64,000 bases of DNA from Naasia sp. SYSU D00057 (GTDB lineage Bacteria > Actinomycetota > Actinomycetes > Actinomycetales > Microbacteriaceae): assembly GCF_017916505.1 (NCBI RefSeq), contig NZ_JAFMSZ010000001.1, positions 1,426,001-1,490,000 of the forward strand, in the 5' to 3' direction. Of this stretch, positions 1 to 8,850 are shown piece after piece. Positions within the stretch are counted from its first letter, which is position 1, and every line of letters begins with the position of its first letter. The position numbers and the translations under genes were made by a program. The notes below the pieces were generated by a model. The model made no database searches and was not told the DNA's origin. It saw only the letters and a list, made by a program, of their open reading frames with translations.

Positions 1-159
1 GACGCGTGGTACCCGGCCTTCGACCTCACCCCGGCCCGGTTCGTGACGCGCGTGGTGACCACCCGCGGCGCGTTCGCCCCCGAGCGGGTCGGCGACCACT
101 TCACGACGGCCGACCGGGTTCCCGGCGACGTGCCCGCGCTCCCTAGGGTGGAGGCATGA
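1..159 (+). CDS. mtnA: Methylthioribose-1-phosphate isomerase, C-terminal end
   Basis: Only the last 52 codons are in the window. The tail has PAFDLTPARFVTRVVTTRG, which matches the conserved C-terminal PAFDxTP...VTxRG motif of S-methyl-5-thioribose-1-phosphate isomerase. That enzyme converts 5-methylthioribose-1-phosphate to methylthioribulose-1-phosphate in the cytoplasm, the step after MtnK and before MtnB. The stop codon overlaps the mtnC start as ATGA, so the two genes are translationally coupled. The identification rests on this short tail and on the following mtnC and mtnB genes. Confidence 0.8.
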   Translation, partial: DAWYPAFDLTPARFVTRVVTTRGAFAPERVGDHFTTADRVPGDVPALPRVEA

Positions 160-872
160 CCGTCTCCCTCTCCGCGAAGGTGCTCGTCGTCGATCTCGAG
201 GGCACGACGAGCGCCGCCGGCTTCATCCTCGGCGACCTCTACGACTACGCCCGCCCGCGACTGCTGTCCTGGCTGCGCGAGCACGCCGACGACGCCGCCA
301 TCCAGCAGGCGCGCACGCAGGCGATCGAAGAGGCCGGACTCCCGGCGGATGCCTCCGATGAGGACATCGTCGCCGCCCTGCACCGGTTCATGGCCGAGGA
401 CGTGAAGTCGACGCCGCTGAAGACCATCCAGGGTCAGATCTGGGCGGAGGGCTTCCGCCGCGGCGAGATCTCCTCCCACTTCTTCGACGACGTCATCCCG
501 AAGCTCCGCGAGTGGCACACCGCCGGCATTCAGATCGCCTGCTTCTCCTCCGGATCCGTCACCTCGCAGCGCCCGTGGTTCGAGCACTCCCCCGCCGGCG
601 ACCTGACGCCGCTCGTGATGGCCTACTTCGACACCGTCAACGCGGGCCCGAAGAAGCAGGCCGGCTCCTACGACACCATCGCCGCCGAGCTGGGGCGCCA
701 GCCGAGCGAGCTCGTCTTCTTCACCGACCACCCGGAGGAGGTGGCGGCCGCGCAGGCCGCCGGCTGGCAGGTCGTCGCGTTCAGCCGTCCCGGTGAGCCT
801 TGGTTCGGGGCGGACTTCGGCGACGCCCCTGTCGTCTCCTCCTTCGACGAGGTGGAGCTGACGGCCGCGTGA
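156..872 (+). CDS. mtnC: Acireductone synthase (enolase-phosphatase E1)
   Basis: This 238-residue HAD-superfamily protein begins with VVDLEGTTS (Asp13 and Glu15 in the DxEGT motif of enolase-phosphatase E1). It also has the phosphate-binding CFSSGSVTSQ segment and FFTDHPEEVAAA near the end, as the E1 family does, and is full length for that family. It enolises and then dephosphorylates 2,3-diketo-5-methylthiopentyl-1-phosphate to give the acireductone used by MtnD. The ATG overlaps the mtnA stop and the gene ends in GTGA shared with mtnB, so mtnA-mtnC-mtnB is one operon. A GGAGG lies just upstream of the ATG, and a TAGGGT box six bases before the ATG could also give a leaderless internal transcript. 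Confidence 0.92.
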   Translation: MTVSLSAKVLVVDLEGTTSAAGFILGDLYDYARPRLLSWLREHADDAAIQQARTQAIEEAGLPADASDEDIVAALHRFMAEDVKSTPLKTIQGQIWAEGFRRGEISSHFFDDVIPKLREWHTAGIQIACFSSGSVTSQRPWFEHSPAGDLTPLVMAYFDTVNAGPKKQAGSYDTIAAELGRQPSELVFFTDHPEEVAAAQAAGWQVVAFSRPGEPWFGADFGDAPVVSSFDEVELTAA

Positions 873-1507
873 TCGACGAGAACCGACTGCATGAGGCGGG
901 TGCCCTGCTCGCCGCCGAGGCCGCGCGCTTCGCCGGCATGGGATGGATGCGCGGCACATCCGGCAACCTCTCCCTCACCCTCGAGCGCGACCCGCTGCGC
1001 CTCGCCGTGACCGCCTCCGGACTGGACAAGGGCGAGCTCGGGCCGGCCGACGTCGTCCTCACCGACAGCCGCGGTGAGCTGCTGCCGGGCGACGAGCGCG
1101 GGCTGGTCCCGTCCGCGGAGGCCGGGCTGCACGCGCGGATCGCCGCAGTCACCGGGGCGGGCGCCGCCGTGCACGTGCACGCCATGGCCGCCGTCGAGGC
1201 GGGCTTCCACTGGCCGGTCGGCGTCGAGATCGCCGACATGGAGATGCTCAAGGGCATCGGCCACTCGGCGCACGGCGAGCGCGTCGTCATTCCCGTGGTG
1301 CAGAACAGCCAGGACATGGTCGAGCTCGGCGACCGGTTCGAGGAGGTCTACCTCCGGCCGGCGAACGGCATCGCCGAGGTGCCCGCCGTGATCGTCGCCT
1401 CGCACGGCATGTACGCGTGGGGCGCCGACCTCGCCGCCGCCCGGCGGCACACCGAGATCGTCGAGTGGCTGCTCCGCTTCACGGTCCGCACTCGCGCGAC
1501 CCGCTGA
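869..1507 (+). CDS. mtnB: Methylthioribulose-1-phosphate dehydratase
   Basis: This 212-residue class II aldolase/adducin-family protein carries GTSGNLSL near residue 30, a zinc-binding HVHAMAA motif and a later SHGMYAWG, all typical of MtnB. It dehydrates methylthioribulose-1-phosphate to the diketone substrate of MtnC. The GTG start, IDENRLHEAG following, is chosen because it overlaps the mtnC stop as GTGA; reading further upstream gives arginine-rich sequence without homology. It is the last gene of the visible mtnA-C-B operon and is followed by an inverted repeat that should act as the terminator. Confidence 0.92.
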   Translation: MIDENRLHEAGALLAAEAARFAGMGWMRGTSGNLSLTLERDPLRLAVTASGLDKGELGPADVVLTDSRGELLPGDERGLVPSAEAGLHARIAAVTGAGAAVHVHAMAAVEAGFHWPVGVEIADMEMLKGIGHSAHGERVVIPVVQNSQDMVELGDRFEEVYLRPANGIAEVPAVIVASHGMYAWGADLAAARRHTEIVEWLLRFTVRTRATR

Positions 1508-1527
1508 GCCCGCCCGCGGACCTGGCG

Positions 1528-1583
1528 CGGGTCATGCGGACAACTGCCCCTGGTAGACCGTCGCGAGTTGTCCGCACGGCCCG
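1528..1583. repeat. 56-bp palindromic intergenic repeat, copy 1 (probable terminator)
   Basis: It begins CGGGTCATGCGGACA and ends TGTCCGCACGGCCCG. Inside, TGCGGACAACT (1535-1545) pairs perfectly with AGTTGTCCGCA (1566-1576) around a 20-base loop. It lies between convergent mtnB and the Asp-box gene, so it probably terminates both. Related elements are at 2753-2809 and 46059-46116. Confidence 0.75.
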
Positions 1584-1592
1584 CGGCGGCCG

Positions 1593-2660
1593 TCAGGCCG
1601 AGGGCTGCGCGCCCGAAGTCAGCAGGTAGCGGACGTAGAGCCGGGACTCCCCGCCCGACCGGCCCCGGCCCATGTCCGTCTCGAGGCCGTAGATCCAGGC
1701 GGTGACGCCGTCCTCGAGGACGGCGGGCGCCGCGTAGCTCATCCACACGGCGGCGGAGTCGACGAACACCTCCGCCGACCAGGTGAGCCCGAGGTCGTGG
1801 GACCGGCGGGCGACGGCGGCCCCATCGGGCAGCCGCCGGTACAGCGCGATGAGCGTCCCGTCCGTGCACGCCACGGCGGGCTTCCCGCCCGCGCGGGCGA
1901 CCACGGGCGCCGGCTCGCTCCAGGTCCGCCCGCCGTCGAGCGACACCGACCGGCCGATCGCGAAAGCGTTGCCGTAGCGGAACAGGCAGACGAGGGCGTC
2001 CCCGGTGTCGACCAGGTAGGGCTCCTGGTAGTCCCGGTCGACGCCGCGAGCGATGACGGTGCGTTCGCTCCACGTTCCGCCGCCGTCGCGAGACGCCGAC
2101 ACGAATGCGGAGTCGAAAGCCTGCGACCCGTTCTCGCGGCCGTAGTAGACGGCGTAGACGGTGCCGCGGGACCGGACGAGCGGAGCGCAGGTGGCGGCGC
2201 GAGCGAGGTTCCCGATGCGGGAGGGTGCGCTCCACGTCGCGCCGCCGTCCGCCGACGTCACGACGTAGCACCCGGTCGGGATGACGCCGTTGTGCTTGAA
2301 GAAGCTGAGGTGGAGCACGCCGTCGAGCACGGCGAGGGACGCATCCCGCACATCCCACGAAGGGTCGTCGACCACGACTCGCGGCTCGGTCCAGGTGCCG
2401 CCGCCATCCGCCGAGTAGGCGAGCTCGATCACGCCCTTCGACGGCGGCATGTGCGCCTCCGCCTGCCGCCAGGCGGCCACCAGCCGGCCGTCGGGCAGCA
2501 GGGCCAGTCCGGGGAACGCGGCGTGCCCCTTGTCGGTGACCTGCGCGCGCATCCGGTCGACCGTCAGCGCAGCTGCACTGCGGCCCTCGGCACCAGCGTC
2601 GGCGAGGATCTCCGACCGCGGCGGGCGCACAGGCTCACCCCGCCCTTCCGCCGTCGTCAT
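1593..2660 (-). CDS. Asp-box (BNR) beta-propeller protein, sialidase-like fold
   Basis: The product of 355 residues has five Asp-box repeats of the SxDxGxTW type (SADGGGTW, SADGGATW, SRDGGGTW, SLDGGRTW and SHDLGLTW). This marks a six-bladed propeller of the sialidase/neuraminidase superfamily. There is no signal peptide and no clear FRIP arginine motif, so sialidase activity is not shown; a cytoplasmic glycoside-acting or binding role is possible. I chose the ATG at 2660 because GGGGGAG lies seven bases upstream; an open frame reaches further but is low complexity. It sits between mtnB and mtnK in reverse orientation, which is unusual for a methionine-salvage locus. Confidence 0.75.
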   Translation of the reverse strand: MTTAEGRGEPVRPPRSEILADAGAEGRSAAALTVDRMRAQVTDKGHAAFPGLALLPDGRLVAAWRQAEAHMPPSKGVIELAYSADGGGTWTEPRVVVDDPSWDVRDASLAVLDGVLHLSFFKHNGVIPTGCYVVTSADGGATWSAPSRIGNLARAATCAPLVRSRGTVYAVYYGRENGSQAFDSAFVSASRDGGGTWSERTVIARGVDRDYQEPYLVDTGDALVCLFRYGNAFAIGRSVSLDGGRTWSEPAPVVARAGGKPAVACTDGTLIALYRRLPDGAAVARRSHDLGLTWSAEVFVDSAAVWMSYAAPAVLEDGVTAWIYGLETDMGRGRSGGESRLYVRYLLTSGAQPSA

Positions 2661-2752
2661 CGGCGACTCCCCCGCCCAGCCCGCACGCCGTCCCCCTCGC
2701 CTCGTCCTGCCCTTGGCATGATCCCGCACCGCCACTGGGAACGTCCGGAGCG

Positions 2753-2809
2753 CGGGTCGTGCAATCGGCCACCACTCCGCGAACCGTCGCGACGTGTCCG
2801 CATGACCCG
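2753..2809. repeat. 57-bp palindromic intergenic repeat, copy 2
   Basis: One end reads CGGGTCGTGC and the other TGTCCGCATGACCCG, which is the reverse complement of the CGGGTCATGCGGACA end of copy 1. The copy is more degenerate inside, but CGTCGCGA is shared with copy 1. It follows the end of mtnK (reverse strand) and lies 92 bases upstream of the Asp-box gene start, so it could terminate the mtnK operon. Confidence 0.6.
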
Positions 2810-2819
2810 CCGGGACGCG

Positions 2820-4028
2820 TCAGCGGCGGGCGGACTCCGCGAGGATCTGGCCGGTCAGGAGGGACAGGGCGACGGGCGACGGGTCGTCGTGCCGCTCGAC
2901 GGCGAGGGCGCGGGCCGCGCGCAGCACGCCGCGCGCGGCGCCCTCCCGGGCCTCCGGCTCGAGCGTCTCGATGTCGGCAACCTTCGCGAAGCCGATGATG
3001 CGGCGGATCGCCTTCGCCGCCGCGTAGACGGCGGAGTCGAGCTTGATGCTCGCGAGGACGTCCTCGAGCACCTCGTCCGGATACACGCGCGGGTCGACGC
3101 GCGACGGCCACAGGCGGCGGTACTCCTCCTCGAACGCGTCGAGCAGCACCGCGGGCAGCCGCAGGATCTGGTCGGCGCGCGACTGCTCGCCGAGCGCCTC
3201 GGCACGCGCGGCGGCGAGGACGAGGTTCGCCCACACAGCGCCGAGGTCGAATCCGGTCGGCCCGAATGCGCCGAACTCCGGGTCGAAGGCGCGGACGGAC
3301 CGGCCCTCGGCCCGGACGAAGACGGAGCCGGTGTGCAGGTCGCCGTGCAGCAGCGACTGGGTGTTGTCGATGAACGCGATCTTCGCGAGTCCGATCTCGC
3401 GGATCAGGCGCCGATCGGCGCGGAGCGCGGCGACGTCGGGCGCGAGGCCGGGCAGGAAGCTGTTGTGCTCGTGCTCGATGTACGGCTCGGTGAAGACGAG
3501 GTCCTCGGTGATCTCGGTCAGCTCGGCGTTGACCGTGGACGACACCAGCTGTCGCTTGTCAGGGACGTGCATCCCGAAGACGCTCGTGCCGAAGCCGGTG
3601 CGGGCGACGTACCGGCCGAGCTCCTCCGCGGCGTAGTCGTGCACGCGGCCCGCGATGAGCTCGCCGCGCCACACCCGATGGTCGCTGAGATCCTCGATCG
3701 CGAGCACGTGGTTGTCGGCGTCGTACGAGTACACCGCCGGCACGTGCTCCGAGTCGAGGCGGAAGTGCTCGGTGAGGAGCACCGCCTCGCGACGGGAGCG
3801 GTCGCGCGTGATCGGCCAGCCCGGGTCGGACCGGGCGTGCGGCAGCGACTGCTTGAGCACCAGCCCGCGTCCCCGCTCGTCCTTCACGACGAAGACCAGG
3901 TTCATGTTGCCGTCGCCGATCTCGGCCACCGAGGCGATGGCCTCGGGGTCGACGACCGCCGCGAGGGCGGGCGTCGCGGCCAGGTAGGCGGGGACGGCCT
4001 CGGGGGTGAGCAGCTTGTGATCGGTCAT
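2820..4028 (-). CDS. mtnK: 5-methylthioribose kinase
   Basis: The 402-residue protein shows the MTR-kinase hallmarks: GDGNMNLVF nucleotide loop, catalytic HGDLHTGS near residue 226, and DPEFGAFGPTGFDLG near residue 248, a metal-binding DxE motif. It uses ATP to phosphorylate 5-methylthioribose at C1, giving the MtnA substrate. The ATG overlaps the stop of the upstream permease gene (ATGA). It is therefore the last gene of an importer-kinase operon, a strong hint that the importer carries 5-methylthioribose. Confidence 0.95.
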   Translation of the reverse strand: MTDHKLLTPEAVPAYLAATPALAAVVDPEAIASVAEIGDGNMNLVFVVKDERGRGLVLKQSLPHARSDPGWPITRDRSRREAVLLTEHFRLDSEHVPAVYSYDADNHVLAIEDLSDHRVWRGELIAGRVHDYAAEELGRYVARTGFGTSVFGMHVPDKRQLVSSTVNAELTEITEDLVFTEPYIEHEHNSFLPGLAPDVAALRADRRLIREIGLAKIAFIDNTQSLLHGDLHTGSVFVRAEGRSVRAFDPEFGAFGPTGFDLGAVWANLVLAAARAEALGEQSRADQILRLPAVLLDAFEEEYRRLWPSRVDPRVYPDEVLEDVLASIKLDSAVYAAAKAIRRIIGFAKVADIETLEPEAREGAARGVLRAARALAVERHDDPSPVALSLLTGQILAESARR

Positions 4029-5089
4029 CGCGTGGTGGTGCTTCCTGCCGTGACGGCGACGCGCCGTCGGCTGAACGTGAAACTGAACAGGAGGGCGACG
4101 AGCAGCACGATGCCCTTCCCGAAGTCCTGTGCATAGTACGGGAGTCCGAGCATCGTGAACCCGGTCACCATGACGGCGATGAGAACGGCGCCGAGGGCGG
4201 TGCCCCACGCGTTCGGCTTGCCGGCGCCGAGCACGGACACGCCGACGAGCGCGACCGCGACGGCGTCGAGCAGCAGGGAGTTGCCCGCGCTGACGTCGCC
4301 CTGGCCGATGCGGGCGGACAGCAGCAGACCGGCGATGGAGGCGAGCAGGCCGCAGCCGATGTAGGCGGCGGCGCGGTAGGTGCGCACCCGGATGCCGGCG
4401 AGGCGCGCGGCCTCGGCGTTGGCGCCGACCGCGTAGAGGGCCCGGCCCCAGCGGGTGTGCTCGAGGACGAACCAGAGCAGCGCGGTGAGCACGAGGAAGA
4501 GGATCACCGGCACCGGGATCGGCCCGATCCTGCCCCGGTCGAGCCAGAGGAAGTCGGCGGTGAAGACGCCGGGCGCGGTCGTGCCGTCGGGCAGCGTCAT
4601 CCGCGACGAGATCGACTGCCCGTTGACGAGGATCAGCTTGAGCCCCACGACCACGAACATCGTGGTCAGGGTGGCGAGCAGGTCCGGGATGCGGGCGACG
4701 ACGACGAGCAGCGCGTTGACCGCTCCGATGATCGCGCCGCCGAGCAGCACGGTGAGGATGGCGACGCCGCCCACCTGGTTGCCGATCACCATCGTCCAGG
4801 CCGAGATGGACACGGCGAAGCCGGCGCTCGCGCCGACGGACAGGTCGATGCCGCCGATCGTCATGGCGAGGGCGACGCCGAGCCCCGCGATCGCGGTCGG
4901 CGCGATGAACTTGAGCATGCCGAGGGCGTTGTCGACGGTGGCGAAGCTCGGCTCCGTCGCGGCGAAGAACGCGATCAGCAGCACGGTCACGGCGATGAAG
5001 CCCCAGCGGGCGACGCCGGCGGACACGGCGCCGCCGATCCGCGTCGCGAGGGAGGCCGGCGCGGTCGAGGAGAGGGAGGAGGAGGTCAC
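4025..5089 (-). CDS. ABC importer permease, ribose (RbsC) type; predicted methylthioribose uptake
   Basis: A 354-residue polytopic membrane protein of the branched-chain/sugar permease family (BPD_transp_2). It has about ten hydrophobic stretches and the family motifs GGIDLSVGA and [18 protein letters not shown], the latter the loop that contacts the ATPase. One permease probably forms a homodimer, as in RbsC systems. It overlaps the ATPase gene upstream and mtnK downstream by four bases each. The family is firm; methylthioribose as substrate is inferred from the operon. Confidence 0.88.
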   Translation of the reverse strand: MTSSSLSSTAPASLATRIGGAVSAGVARWGFIAVTVLLIAFFAATEPSFATVDNALGMLKFIAPTAIAGLGVALAMTIGGIDLSVGASAGFAVSISAWTMVIGNQVGGVAILTVLLGGAIIGAVNALLVVVARIPDLLATLTTMFVVVGLKLILVNGQSISSRMTLPDGTTAPGVFTADFLWLDRGRIGPIPVPVILFLVLTALLWFVLEHTRWGRALYAVGANAEAARLAGIRVRTYRAAAYIGCGLLASIAGLLLSARIGQGDVSAGNSLLLDAVAVALVGVSVLGAGKPNAWGTALGAVLIAVMVTGFTMLGLPYYAQDFGKGIVLLVALLFSFTFSRRRVAVTAGSTTTR

Positions 5090-6651
5090 GCGGGGATCTC
5101 GTTTCGGCTGGTCGCGCCGAGCAGCGACGCCACGACGGCGTCCCGGTCGACGGTGTCGGCGTAGGCGTCGAGGACGATGCGGCCCTCGACGAGGACCACG
5201 ATGCGGTCGGCGAGCTCGAGCACCTCGTCGACGTCGGAGGACAGGAGGACGCCGGCCTTGCCGTCGCGGGCGAGGCGGCGCAGGGTTGCGCCGATCTCCC
5301 GGCGGGCGCCGATGTCGACGCCACGGAAGGGCTCGTCGAGCAGGGCGACCTTCGGGTCGGCGCTCAGCCAGCGGCCCACGACGACCTTCTGCTGGTTGCC
5401 GCCGGAGAGGTCGTCGACGGGCGTATCGAGGTCGCGCGTGACGACTCCGAGGCCGCTGACCACGGACTCGCCACGCTCGCGCTCGCGGCGGCCGGAGAGG
5501 ATCCCGGCGCCCGACGAGGCGGCGCGGAGGAAGGGCAGCGTCACGTTGTGCACGACGCTCCAGCCGGGCACGATGCCCTGCGCCTGCCGGTCCTCGGGCA
5601 CGAGCACGACGCCGGCGCGGATGGCGGCGTCCGGGTGCGCGGGCCGGTACTCGGCTCCGTCGAGCTCGAGGCGCGCCTCGGCACCGGCCGGGCGGACGCC
5701 CGCGAGGGCCTCCGCGAGCTCCGTCTTTCCCGCGCCGATCAGGCCGAGGATGCCGAGCACCTCCCCCGACCGGATGTCGAGGTCGACGGGCTCGGCGTTC
5801 GGCTGCAGGGTCAGGCCCCGGACCGACAGCGCTGTCCGGTCGCCGCGGGTCACGTCCGCGACGCCGACGACGAGCTCGGTGCGCCGGCCGAGCATCCGCT
5901 CGAGGATGACGTGCCAGTCGAAGGGACGCGGCACGTCGAGCTCGAGCCTCCCGTCGCGGAGGACGAGCACCCGGTCCGCGAGCGACTCGATCTCGCCAAA
6001 CCGGTGGGACACGTAGAGGATCGCGAGGCCCTGCTCGCGGAGGCTCCGCAGCACGCGGAAGAGGCGCTCCACCTCGGGCGCGGTGAGGGTGGAGGTCGGC
6101 TCGTCGAGGATGAGCAGCCGGGGGCGGCCCCGCAGCACGCGCGCGAGCAGCAGCAGCTGCGCATCCGAGATGCCGAGCCGACCGGCGTCGGCGCGAAGCA
6201 GGTCGTCGTCCCAGGGCAGGTCGAGCACCGAGAGCACCTCGCGTGCCCGGCGCAGCGTCTCCCGCCGGCTGACGAAGCGGCCGCCTCGGGAGGCGTAGTC
6301 GGTGAGCAGCAGGTTGTCGGCGACGGAGAGGCCGGGCACGATGCCGTCCGCGACCTTCTGATGCACGGTCGCGACGCCGTGCTTGATGGCGGCCTGCGGG
6401 CTGCTGAGCCGGACCACCTCGCCACCGATGCGGACCACGCCGCCGTGCCTCGGGTTGGCGCCGCTCAGCGCCTTGATGAGGGTCGACTTGCCGGCGCCGT
6501 TCGTGCCGAGCAGGGCGGTGATCTCACCGGGGCGGATGTCGGCGTCGATCCCGTCGAGCACGAGGTTCGGTCCGTAGCTCACGGACAACGCCTCGAGGGA
6601 GACGACCGGGCGGTCGCCTCCCTCGAGGGCGGAGGTGTCGGATTCGGTCAC
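5086..6651 (-). CDS. Sugar-type ABC importer ATPase with two nucleotide-binding domains (RbsA-like)
   Basis: The 521-residue protein has two ATPase domains. Domain 1 has Walker [10 protein letters not shown] and Walker [10 protein letters not shown], but its signature motif is degraded ([15 protein letters not shown] in place of LSGGQ). Domain 2 has [24 protein letters not shown] and [10 protein letters not shown]. Such asymmetry is normal in RbsA/XylG proteins. I place the start at the GTG sharing GTGA with the upstream binding-protein gene; an in-frame ATG 21 bases further up lies inside that gene. It energises uptake with the neighbouring permease. Confidence 0.9.
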   Translation of the reverse strand: MTESDTSALEGGDRPVVSLEALSVSYGPNLVLDGIDADIRPGEITALLGTNGAGKSTLIKALSGANPRHGGVVRIGGEVVRLSSPQAAIKHGVATVHQKVADGIVPGLSVADNLLLTDYASRGGRFVSRRETLRRAREVLSVLDLPWDDDLLRADAGRLGISDAQLLLLARVLRGRPRLLILDEPTSTLTAPEVERLFRVLRSLREQGLAILYVSHRFGEIESLADRVLVLRDGRLELDVPRPFDWHVILERMLGRRTELVVGVADVTRGDRTALSVRGLTLQPNAEPVDLDIRSGEVLGILGLIGAGKTELAEALAGVRPAGAEARLELDGAEYRPAHPDAAIRAGVVLVPEDRQAQGIVPGWSVVHNVTLPFLRAASSGAGILSGRRERERGESVVSGLGVVTRDLDTPVDDLSGGNQQKVVVGRWLSADPKVALLDEPFRGVDIGARREIGATLRRLARDGKAGVLLSSDVDEVLELADRIVVLVEGRIVLDAYADTVDRDAVVASLLGATSRNEIPA

Positions 6652-7742
6652 GAGGAGACGGCGGGCAGCCAATCCGCGGTGACCACGTCGTCGAGGAGCA
6701 GCCCCGGCTCGGCCTCCCGCAGGTCGGTGACGTTGGTGATCTCGTTCTCGGCCAGGAAGTCCTGCGTGATCGTCACCGCGGGGAACGTCACGCTCTCCTC
6801 GTCCAGCTCACCGGCCAGCGAGAGGGCGAGGGTGCGGACCACCGCGGCGCCGACGGCGGCCGGGTCGGTGGCCGACGTGGCGACCCACGGGCTGCCCTCG
6901 GCGGTGATGACCTCGATGTCGGCGTTCGAGATGTCGATGCCGTACACCTTCACCTTGTCCTGCAGGTTGTTCTGGTTGACGGCCTGCACGACGCCCTTGG
7001 TGATCTCGTCGTAGGGGGCGAAGATCGCCTGGACGTCCGGGTTCTGCTTGAGGGCCGCGTCGACGAGCGGGATGTTGTCGGTGGCGGTCGACTCGGTGAC
7101 CTTGCCCGTGGAGAACACCTGCTCGAGGCCGTTCTCCTCGACGACCTCGTTCCAGACGACCGCGCGGCGGTCGAGGGCGGCGTAGCCGGTCGCGCTGACG
7201 TAGCCGACCTTGGCGCCCTCGCCGACGTCCTCGATCAGCTGGTCGAGCACGCCCTGCGCCATCGACTCGTCCGACTGGGAGGTCACGATGACGCCCTCGG
7301 GGTCGTTGAGGGCGAGGTCGTAGACGACGACCGGGATGCCGGCGTCGACCGCCTGGTGCACGAGCGGCTCGATGGTGTCGGTCTGGCCGTGGTCGACGAT
7401 GATCGCGTCCGGCTTGCTCGCGATCGCCTGCTCCAGGTCGGACGCGTGCTTGGCGTTGTCGTTGCGGGCGTCCGTGACGGTGAGGTCGATGTTCACCGAC
7501 TCGGCCTGCGCGGCGGCGCCGGAGCCCCAGGAGGTGAAGTAGTCGCCGGCGCCGCTCTGGCGGACGAGCGCGACCTTCACCGGATCGCCGTCGAAGGGCG
7601 CCGGGGCGGGGGCGGCCGAGGCGGCGGGCGCGGAGCTCTGCTCCCCGGCGCTGCCGGTCGCCGACGTGGACTGCGCGCAGCCGGCCAGGCCCAGCACGGC
7701 AGCGGATGCCGCGGCGAGCAGGATCAGTGGTCGTCGTGTCAT
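6648..7742 (-). CDS. Substrate-binding lipoprotein of the ribose-type ABC importer (predicted methylthioribose-binding)
   Basis: A 364-residue RbsB-type periplasmic-binding protein. It begins [18 protein letters not shown] and has a lipobox LAGC with Cys22, so it is a membrane-anchored extracellular lipoprotein. The mature part starts with an Ala/Ser/Pro linker, then [17 protein letters not shown] and the two-lobed fold ([17 protein letters not shown]). The ATG follows a GGAAGAGG ribosome site. It is the first gene of the operon binding protein, ATPase, permease, mtnK, and diverges from mtnD. The ligand is inferred from that context. Confidence 0.88.
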   Translation of the reverse strand: MTRRPLILLAAASAAVLGLAGCAQSTSATGSAGEQSSAPAASAAPAPAPFDGDPVKVALVRQSGAGDYFTSWGSGAAAQAESVNIDLTVTDARNDNAKHASDLEQAIASKPDAIIVDHGQTDTIEPLVHQAVDAGIPVVVYDLALNDPEGVIVTSQSDESMAQGVLDQLIEDVGEGAKVGYVSATGYAALDRRAVVWNEVVEENGLEQVFSTGKVTESTATDNIPLVDAALKQNPDVQAIFAPYDEITKGVVQAVNQNNLQDKVKVYGIDISNADIEVITAEGSPWVATSATDPAAVGAAVVRTLALSLAGELDEESVTFPAVTITQDFLAENEITNVTDLREAEPGLLLDDVVTADWLPAVSS

Positions 7743-7949
7743 GGGATGCCTCTTCCAGGTCGTGCCGCGTGCTGTGGGCGGCTGCGGTAGCGACCCTAGA
7801 CAGCGCTCCGCCGCCGCCGGGAGCGCGTGACCTTGTGTTACAGGGTCCGGGGGCGTGCACGTCGGCGGCGGATGACACGGTGTTACCGCGCGCGGTGACG
7901 CCGGAGGGGTGCGCGCGGCAGAATCGAGGGGAACACGATCGGAGAAGCC
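7743..7949. promoter_or_regulatory. Divergent promoter region between the importer-mtnK operon and mtnD
   Basis: This 207-bp gap must hold both promoters. It contains two related imperfect palindromes centred on GTT: GACCTTGT-GTT-ACAGGGTC (7829-7847, one mismatch in the arms) and CGGT-GTT-ACCG (7878-7888), about 45 bp apart. They could be sites for a regulator shared by both transcripts. GGAGAAG precedes the mtnD ATG. I see no recognisable SAM-type riboswitch. Confidence 0.4.
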
Positions 7950-8543
7950 ATGACCTTGCTCACCGTATGGAACGCGAACGAGCCCGCGACGCCGGAGCTC
8001 GAGACCACGGACGCGGAGCGCATCCGCGAGGTGCTCGCCGGTCTCGGCGCCCGCTTCAGCCGCTGGGAGGTCAAGCCGCTGCCCGAGAACGCGACGCAGG
8101 AGCAGGTGCTCGACGTCTACCGCTCGGAGATCGACGGCGTGCTCGAGTCCGAGGGCTACACGCTCGTCGACGTCGTCCAGCTGCAGCGCGGCGAGGGCCC
8201 CGAGTGGGAGGAGACGGTGCGCACCGCGCGGAGCAAGTTCCTCAGCGAGCACCGCCACGACGACGACGAGGACCGCTACTTCGCGAGCGGCAGCGGCGTC
8301 TTCTACCTGCACGCGAACGACAAGGTGCACGCCGTCTTCTGCGAGGCGGGCGACCTCATCTCCGTCCCGGCGAACACCACCCACTGGTTCGACATGGGCA
8401 CGAACCCCGAGTACGTCTCGGTGCGGTTCTTCCACGACGACGACGGCTGGGTGGGCCACTTCACGGGCAACACGATCGCCGAGGGCTTCGCCACCTACGA
8501 CCAGCTGGCCCAGCGCCGCAACGAGCTCGTCGGCGCCGCCTGA
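7950..8543 (+). CDS. mtnD: Acireductone dioxygenase (cupin)
   Basis: The 197-residue protein has the metal-binding set of acireductone dioxygenase: His101 and His103 with Glu107 in HRHDDDED, and His145 in PANTTHWFDMG. The spacing equals that of the Klebsiella enzyme (H96, H98, E102, H140). It oxidises the MtnC product to 2-keto-4-methylthiobutyrate and formate with iron; with nickel the family gives an off-pathway product. The ATG has GGAGAAG upstream. It is transcribed away from the importer-mtnK operon and is followed by an array of 77-bp repeats. Confidence 0.95.
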   Translation: MTLLTVWNANEPATPELETTDAERIREVLAGLGARFSRWEVKPLPENATQEQVLDVYRSEIDGVLESEGYTLVDVVQLQRGEGPEWEETVRTARSKFLSEHRHDDDEDRYFASGSGVFYLHANDKVHAVFCEAGDLISVPANTTHWFDMGTNPEYVSVRFFHDDDGWVGHFTGNTIAEGFATYDQLAQRRNELVGAA

Positions 8544-8569
8544 CCCGGCGCCGCTCGGCGCTCAGCAGG

Positions 8570-8786
8570 TTCAGCAGGCACGCAGGCCGCTCAGCAGGAA
8601 GAACCGGGCCTCCGGTGCCTGCTGAAGCCGTCCGGCGCCTGCTGAACCCACGAGGCACGCCGGCGCTCGGACGAGCAGCTCCCTAGCTCAGCAGACGGCC
8701 GACATCGCCCTCAGCAGGCACGGAGGCCCTCCAGCAGGCAGAATCGGGCCTCGGCAGCCTGCTGAGCAGGCGCCGTTCCTGCTGAG
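8570..8786. repeat. 77-bp nested-palindrome repeat, locus A (two units)
   Basis: Two complete 77-bp units lie at 8570-8646 and 8710-8786. Each begins TTCAGCAGG or CTCAGCAGG and ends CCTGCTGAA or CCTGCTGAG, with an inner CAGCAGG about 22 bases in and an inner inverted CCTGCTG. So each unit has two direct and two inverted copies of CAGCAGG. The locus fills the 307-bp gap between convergent mtnD and the monooxygenase gene. Other copies are near 44.9-45.3 kb and 58.6 kb. Confidence 0.85.
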
Positions 8787-8850
8787 CCGCAGTACCGGCG
8801 CACCCGAGCCCGCCTCCGCCGGCTCGGGGACCTCGGGCCGGCCGACCGGA

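Noticed and set aside
1593-2660. Calling the Asp-box protein a sialidase
   Set aside because: Asp boxes mark only the propeller; the arginine triad motif and a secretion signal are not evident.
8562-8686. Small coding frames across the 77-bp repeats after mtnD
   Set aside because: They only read through the palindromes and have no start site or conserved sequence.
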